A stretch of 9,723 nt of DNA from an uncultured Ruminococcus sp. (GTDB taxonomy: Bacteria; Bacillota; Clostridia; Oscillospirales; Ruminococcaceae), in the NCBI GenBank assembly GCA_900553335.1, contig USCU01000029.1, forward strand, positions 1 through 9,723, read 5' to 3'. A program made the position numbers and the translations under genes. Below the pieces are notes generated by a model. It made no database searches and was not told the origin of the DNA. It worked only from the letters and a program-made list of their open reading frames with translations. Shown one piece after another: positions 7,203-9,723 of the stretch. Position 1 is the first letter of the stretch. Each line of letters starts with the position of its first letter.

Positions 7203-7934
7203 CTATTTCTTACCTCTTCTCTCAAAAGTTTCTCTAAGGTCTTTTAAGGTTTCTGAAAGAGGACGCTCTGTTCTAAGAGGAAAGAAAAAGCGATGCCTTT
7301 GCGCTCTTTTTTCCTGAAAAGCATGTATCTGCGATTTCAAGCGTTCATATTTGACAATAACATCGTTTTCCTCTGCAAACTGTTTTAGCTTCACTAAAAT
7401 GCGTGATGAATATATGACATCAATAATAAACACTCCGAAAAACAACCCAATAAAAAATGAAAACGCCAAGTTTTCCGAAAGCCAAACCAGCGCATTGATA
7501 ATATGAGGATGAATCAGAAAATAATAAACAGCACCGAGCAAAGCCCATGCCAAAGAAAACTTAGGGCAGATGATACCCTGAATATTTCCCCATTCATTTC
7601 TGTAATCCCAAAGCCGCACCTTAGCGACTTTCAAGCTTATTATTCCCGCTATATACTCAATCGCTGTCATACAAACCGCCATAGTCAAAAAGAGTGCTGC
7701 TTTTTCAAAAAACGGATTGTCAATAAGTTCAAATTTCTCAATACTTGCAATAAGGAACAGAATACACAGCCCGCAGCCATAAAGCGGAAGATATGGTCCT
7801 ATACAAAATCCCGGATTTATCCACTTGCGCTGCGGATTGGAAGAGGATATAAAACGCCTGAAAAACAGCTCCATCACCCACCCGAGCGTAGATCCGATAA
7901 AAAATAAAAATGCCAATGTCAAAAAAAGATTCAT
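7203..7934 (-). CDS. Multi-pass membrane protein, putative ABC-transporter type IV (CmpB-like) family
   Basis: This is a 243-residue integral membrane protein of unknown function. About five hydrophobic segments are visible: 2-25, 42-65, 76-100, 125-145 and 148-175, followed by a charged, Arg/Lys/Glu-rich cytoplasmic-type tail (about 180-243). Conserved landmarks of the CmpB-like family (Pfam PF06541) are GWVMELFFRR near 18-27, NPGFCIGPYLPLYGCG at 40-55 and the LWDYRNEWGNIQGIICPKFSLAWALLG block at 108-134. Despite the family name there is no ATP-binding partner nearby, so transport is unproven. The ATG at 7934 is preferred because GAGG lies eight bases upstream; an in-frame GTG nine codons earlier (7961) has no ribosome site. 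It stands alone between the terminator after the VOR-type operon and the shared terminator with paaK. Confidence 0.8.
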   Translation of the reverse strand: MNLFLTLAFLFFIGSTLGWVMELFFRRFISSSNPQRKWINPGFCIGPYLPLYGCGLCILFLIASIEKFELIDNPFFEKAALFLTMAVCMTAIEYIAGIISLKVAKVRLWDYRNEWGNIQGIICPKFSLAWALLGAVYYFLIHPHIINALVWLSENLAFSFFIGLFFGVFIIDVIYSSRILVKLKQFAEENDVIVKYERLKSQIHAFQEKRAQRHRFFFPLRTERPLSETLKDLRETFERRGKK

Positions 7935-7963
7935 GTGCCTTTCCTCTTTCTTAAAAATCACCC

Positions 7964-7993
7964 ATAATACAAAAGACTCCTAAGTGATGTTTA
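7964..7993 (-). promoter_or_regulatory. Possible promoter for the CmpB-like gene
   Basis: On the minus strand TAAACA (7993-7988) and TATTAT (7969-7964) are separated by 18 bases, matching four and five of six consensus positions. Transcription would start near 7957, just past the upstream GTG, which agrees with the ATG start at 7934. The -35 overlaps the loop of the preceding terminator. The gene could equally be reached by read-through. Confidence 0.3.
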
Positions 7994-8005
7994 ACTTAAG
8001 AGTCT
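7971..8005 (-). terminator. Rho-independent terminator after the VOR-type operon
   Basis: Read on the minus strand, AGACTCTTAAGT (8005-7994) pairs with ACTTAGGAGTCT (7985-7974) as a 12-bp stem with one G-U pair and an eight-base loop. It is followed by TTTTGTATT. It begins 16 bases after the vorC stop. The U-tract is short, so some read-through into the downstream membrane-protein gene is possible. Confidence 0.75.
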
Positions 8006-8021
8006 ATGCAAAATTTAACGT

Positions 8022-8552
8022 CTACTGCTCCATGCCGATCTTTACAGCATTCATATTTACGTCAACAAGATTTTTCTTTCTTGGAGGGATCGCTTTTTCA
8101 AAAGCAGCTTTAAGCGTATCAACAGATACGATGTTCGTTTCCTTTATAAATTTTCCGAGCAGGATAATATTTGCCATTCCCGTCATACCGTTTTCATCTG
8201 CAAGCGATGATGCAGGAACATAAAAAACAGAAATATCATCTCTGTCGCTCTTTTTGTCTATCATAGAGCTGTCAGCGATTACAATACCGCCCGGCTTTAC
8301 ATGATCAATAAACTTATCAAAGCTCGGTTCGTTCATGACGATAAGCATATCGGGATCAATTACCAAAGGAGAACCTATAGGATCATCAGATATGCACACC
8401 GAACAGTTTGCAGTTCCTCCCCTCATCTCAGGGCCATATGACGGAAGCCAAGAGATCTCCTTGTTGTCCATAAGTCCTGCATATGCCAAAATTTTTCCGG
8501 CAAATAAAATTCCCTGACCGCCGAAGCCTGCCAAAACAATTTCATTAAGCAT
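8022..8552 (-). CDS. vorC: 2-oxoacid:ferredoxin oxidoreductase, gamma subunit (ketoisovalerate type)
   Basis: This is the small gamma subunit of a multi-subunit 2-oxoacid:ferredoxin oxidoreductase, which takes part in CoA binding and subunit assembly. The 176 residues form one pyruvate/ketoisovalerate oxidoreductase gamma domain, with GFGGQG at 9-14 and the signature SYGPEMRGG at 38-46, typical of VOR and KOR gamma subunits and distinct from the HGMSQRGG of IorB at 5203-5778. The ATG at 8552 is chosen because GGAGG sits nine bases before it; an upstream in-frame start at 8576 would overlap the preceding gene by 32 bases and lacks this spacing. The chosen start overlaps the end of the TPP-subunit gene by eight bases, so the two are translationally coupled. 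Ketoisovalerate is favoured by overall resemblance; 2-oxoglutarate is the alternative substrate. A hairpin terminator follows. Confidence 0.88.
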   Translation of the reverse strand: MLNEIVLAGFGGQGILFAGKILAYAGLMDNKEISWLPSYGPEMRGGTANCSVCISDDPIGSPLVIDPDMLIVMNEPSFDKFIDHVKPGGIVIADSSMIDKKSDRDDISVFYVPASSLADENGMTGMANIILLGKFIKETNIVSVDTLKAAFEKAIPPRKKNLVDVNMNAVKIGMEQ

Positions 8553-9309
8553 TCTTTTCGCCCTCCTCTCTGACATTTACATCTTTATACACTCCGAGAG
8601 GATAATAAGGAATCATTTCATTCCTCAAACGGTCAAGAGCCTCAACAGGCGAAAGTCCCCAGTTCGTAGGACAGGTTGACAATACCTCAACAATAGAAAA
8701 TCCACGCTTTTCCTTCTGATTCTCAAACGCTTTTCTAATTGCCTTTTTAGCCTCGTTGATGTGAGGAACACTGTCAACCGCAACTCTTTGTGCTAGCGCC
8801 GTTCCTGAAAGTGTTGAAAGCATTTCGCAAACCTTCACAGGATAGCCCTGAACCAAAGGATCTCTTCCGTAAGGAGTTGTTTGCGTTATTTGTCCCGGAA
8901 TGGTAGTAGGCGCCATCTGTCCGCCTGTCATTCCGTAAGTTGTGTTGTTTATGAAAATAACGACAATGTTTTCTCCTCTTGTCGCAGCATGAACCGTTTC
9001 ACAGGTTCCTATTGCAGCGAGGTCACCATCACCCTGATATGTAAAAACAAATGAGTCGGGCTTTGCACGCTTAACTCCGGTTGCAACGGCAGGCGCTCTT
9101 CCGTGCGGCGCTTCGATCATATCGCAATTAAAATAATCATATGCCATTACTGAGCATCCTACAGGACAGATACCAATAGTATCGCCCTCAATTCCCATTT
9201 CATCAATTACCTCGCTTAAGATTCTATGTACGATACCGTGTGTACATCCCGGGCAATAATGCGTGGGCACATCACAATATGCGTGAGGTCTTTTATATAC
9301 TACTGCCAT
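8545..9309 (-). CDS. vorA: 2-oxoacid:ferredoxin oxidoreductase, thiamine-diphosphate-binding beta subunit (ketoisovalerate type)
   Basis: This subunit carries thiamine diphosphate and the proximal [4Fe-4S] cluster of an oxygen-sensitive enzyme that converts 2-oxoacids and CoA to acyl-CoA, CO2 and reduced ferredoxin. The 254 residues include HYCPGCTHG (17-25) with the cluster cysteines Cys19 and Cys22, PVGCSV (49-54), and the thiamine-diphosphate/Mg motif starting at GDGD (93-96) and ending at NNTTYGMTGGQ (121-131). MAPTTIPGQ and TCPTNWGL (212-219) are further family signatures. The pattern is that of the TPP subunit normally found next to VorB in clostridia, so branched-chain 2-oxoacids are the likely substrates; KorB (2-oxoglutarate) is the main alternative. 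Its ATG shares one base with the upstream stop (TAATG), with GGGGGT eight bases before it. No residue needed for cofactor binding appears lost. Confidence 0.9.
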   Translation of the reverse strand: MAVVYKRPHAYCDVPTHYCPGCTHGIVHRILSEVIDEMGIEGDTIGICPVGCSVMAYDYFNCDMIEAPHGRAPAVATGVKRAKPDSFVFTYQGDGDLAAIGTCETVHAATRGENIVVIFINNTTYGMTGGQMAPTTIPGQITQTTPYGRDPLVQGYPVKVCEMLSTLSGTALAQRVAVDSVPHINEAKKAIRKAFENQKEKRGFSIVEVLSTCPTNWGLSPVEALDRLRNEMIPYYPLGVYKDVNVREEGEKNA

Positions 9310-9704
9310 TACTTTGCACCCCCGATTTTAATAATCTCTTCTAAAACTTCAGCAGGCTTTGGAATTACTCCGCCCGTTCTTCCGAAAAATGACACAGGTA
9401 TCTTGCACTCGGTTGCAAGCTTAATATCGTCAACCATCTGCCCCATGCTCATCTCAACACTTAAAATATTCTTTGCGTTTTCAGTTGCCGCCAAAAGCTC
9501 CTTTTCAGGGAATGGCCACAATGTTTTAGGTCTGAACAGTCCTGCTTTTACTCCCTTTTCACGAGCGAGATTAACTGCGCTCTTAGCTACTCTTGCAGTT
9601 GCTCCGAATGCACAAACAACAATCTCAGCGTCATCGCACAAATAAACCTCAGCGTCCGTTTCCTCCGCCTTAATTTTATCGTATTTGGCAAAACGGTCTA
9701 TTAC
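9309..9704 (-). CDS. vorB: 2-oxoacid:ferredoxin oxidoreductase, alpha subunit, C-terminal fragment (VorB type)
   Basis: These are the last 131 codons of the alpha subunit, which forms the substrate-binding half of the oxidoreductase with the TPP subunit. The family is about 350 residues, so the N-terminal pyrimidine-binding domain and some 220 residues lie beyond the contig. What remains is the transketolase-C-like domain II, with EIVVCAFGATARVAKSAV, FRPKTLWPFP, VEMSMGQMVDDI and GRTGGVIP, typical of VorB/KorA alpha subunits. The gene enters from the contig edge at 9704; residues read further upstream (MYKRQ) come from adapter and must be removed. It overlaps the TPP-subunit gene by one base. 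A small ferredoxin-like delta subunit gene usually precedes vorB and is expected just outside the window. The choice between Vor and Kor rests mainly on family resemblance. Confidence 0.88.
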   Translation of the reverse strand, partial: VIDRFAKYDKIKAEETDAEVYLCDDAEIVVCAFGATARVAKSAVNLAREKGVKAGLFRPKTLWPFPEKELLAATENAKNILSVEMSMGQMVDDIKLATECKIPVSFFGRTGGVIPKPAEVLEEIIKIGGAK

Positions 9705-9723
9705 CTGTCTCTTATACACATCT
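9705..9723 (-). other. Nextera/Tn5 mosaic-end adapter (contaminant) at right end
   Basis: CTGTCTCTTATACACATCT is the reverse complement of the 19-base Tn5 mosaic end used in Nextera libraries, in inverted orientation to the copy at the left end. Only the mosaic end is present, so the read-1 or read-2 side cannot be told. On the minus strand it adds the spurious residues MYKRQ to the front of the vorB fragment. Confidence 0.97.

Noticed and set aside
7935..7961. Upstream GTG start adding nine residues to the CmpB-like protein
   Set aside because: No Shine-Dalgarno precedes it, whereas the ATG at 7934 has GAGG at eight bases and begins directly with the first membrane segment.
8553..8576. Upstream start adding eight residues to vorC
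   Set aside because: It would lengthen the overlap with the TPP-subunit gene to 32 bases; the ATG at 8552 has GGAGG at good spacing and gives the usual N-terminus running straight into GFGGQG.
1..9723. Inverted 19-base Tn5 mosaic ends as the termini of a real transposon
   Set aside because: They coincide exactly with both contig ends, the left copy continues into the Illumina adapter tail, and there is no transposase or target-site duplication.
1..9723. CRISPR array, tRNA/rRNA, insertion sequence, prophage or defence genes
   Set aside because: I looked on both strands and saw no spaced repeats, no RNA-gene signatures and no such protein families; nearly all of the window is accounted for by metabolic genes.

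Overview
The window is an assembled bacterial contig of 9,681 bp of genomic sequence (24..9704). Both ends are capped by Nextera/Tn5 sequencing-adapter sequence, so the genes at each edge are cut by the library or assembly, not by biology. It reads as a strictly anaerobic, low-GC member of the Clostridia: purine-rich Shine-Dalgarno sites, frequent AGA and ATA codons, oxygen-sensitive glycyl-radical and ferredoxin-dependent enzymes, and several tightly packed operons. The genus cannot be told from the sequence.

Left arm (minus strand, 24..2703): a pyruvate formate-lyase operon. pflB (complete, 735 aa) is followed, with a one-base stop/start overlap, by the start of pflA, its radical-SAM activating enzyme, which is cut off by the contig end. 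Together they split pyruvate plus CoA into acetyl-CoA and formate.

Centre (plus strand, 2935..7148): an operon divergent from pflB that begins after a well-formed extended -10 promoter. It encodes indolepyruvate:ferredoxin oxidoreductase alpha (iorA), a Nudix hydrolase that starts at TTG three bases after iorA, indolepyruvate oxidoreductase beta (iorB), and an AMP-forming phenylacetate-CoA ligase (paaK). It ends in a strong hairpin terminator. IOR interconverts arylpyruvates and arylacetyl-CoA with ferredoxin, and PaaK interconverts arylacetyl-CoA and free aryl acid. The pair is therefore a coherent module for either aromatic amino acid breakdown or salvage of aryl acids into aromatic amino acids.

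Right arm (minus strand, 7203..9704): a lone multi-pass membrane protein of the CmpB-like 'ABC-transporter type IV' family converges on paaK and shares its terminator. Upstream of it is the 3' part of a second 2-oxoacid:ferredoxin oxidoreductase operon, best matched to ketoisovalerate oxidoreductase (alpha C-terminal fragment, TPP subunit, gamma subunit). Its reading frames overlap by 1 and 8 bases, and it ends in its own hairpin.

Taken together the region is central fermentation: pyruvate, aromatic and branched-chain 2-oxoacids are converted to acyl-CoAs, yielding formate or reduced ferredoxin. I see no CRISPR array, RNA gene, mobile element, phage gene or defence system, and no intergenic stretch exceeds 300 bases. 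The most unusual items are the Nudix gene wedged between the two IOR subunit genes and the adapter sequence at both ends. I did not find evidence for a wholly new system.
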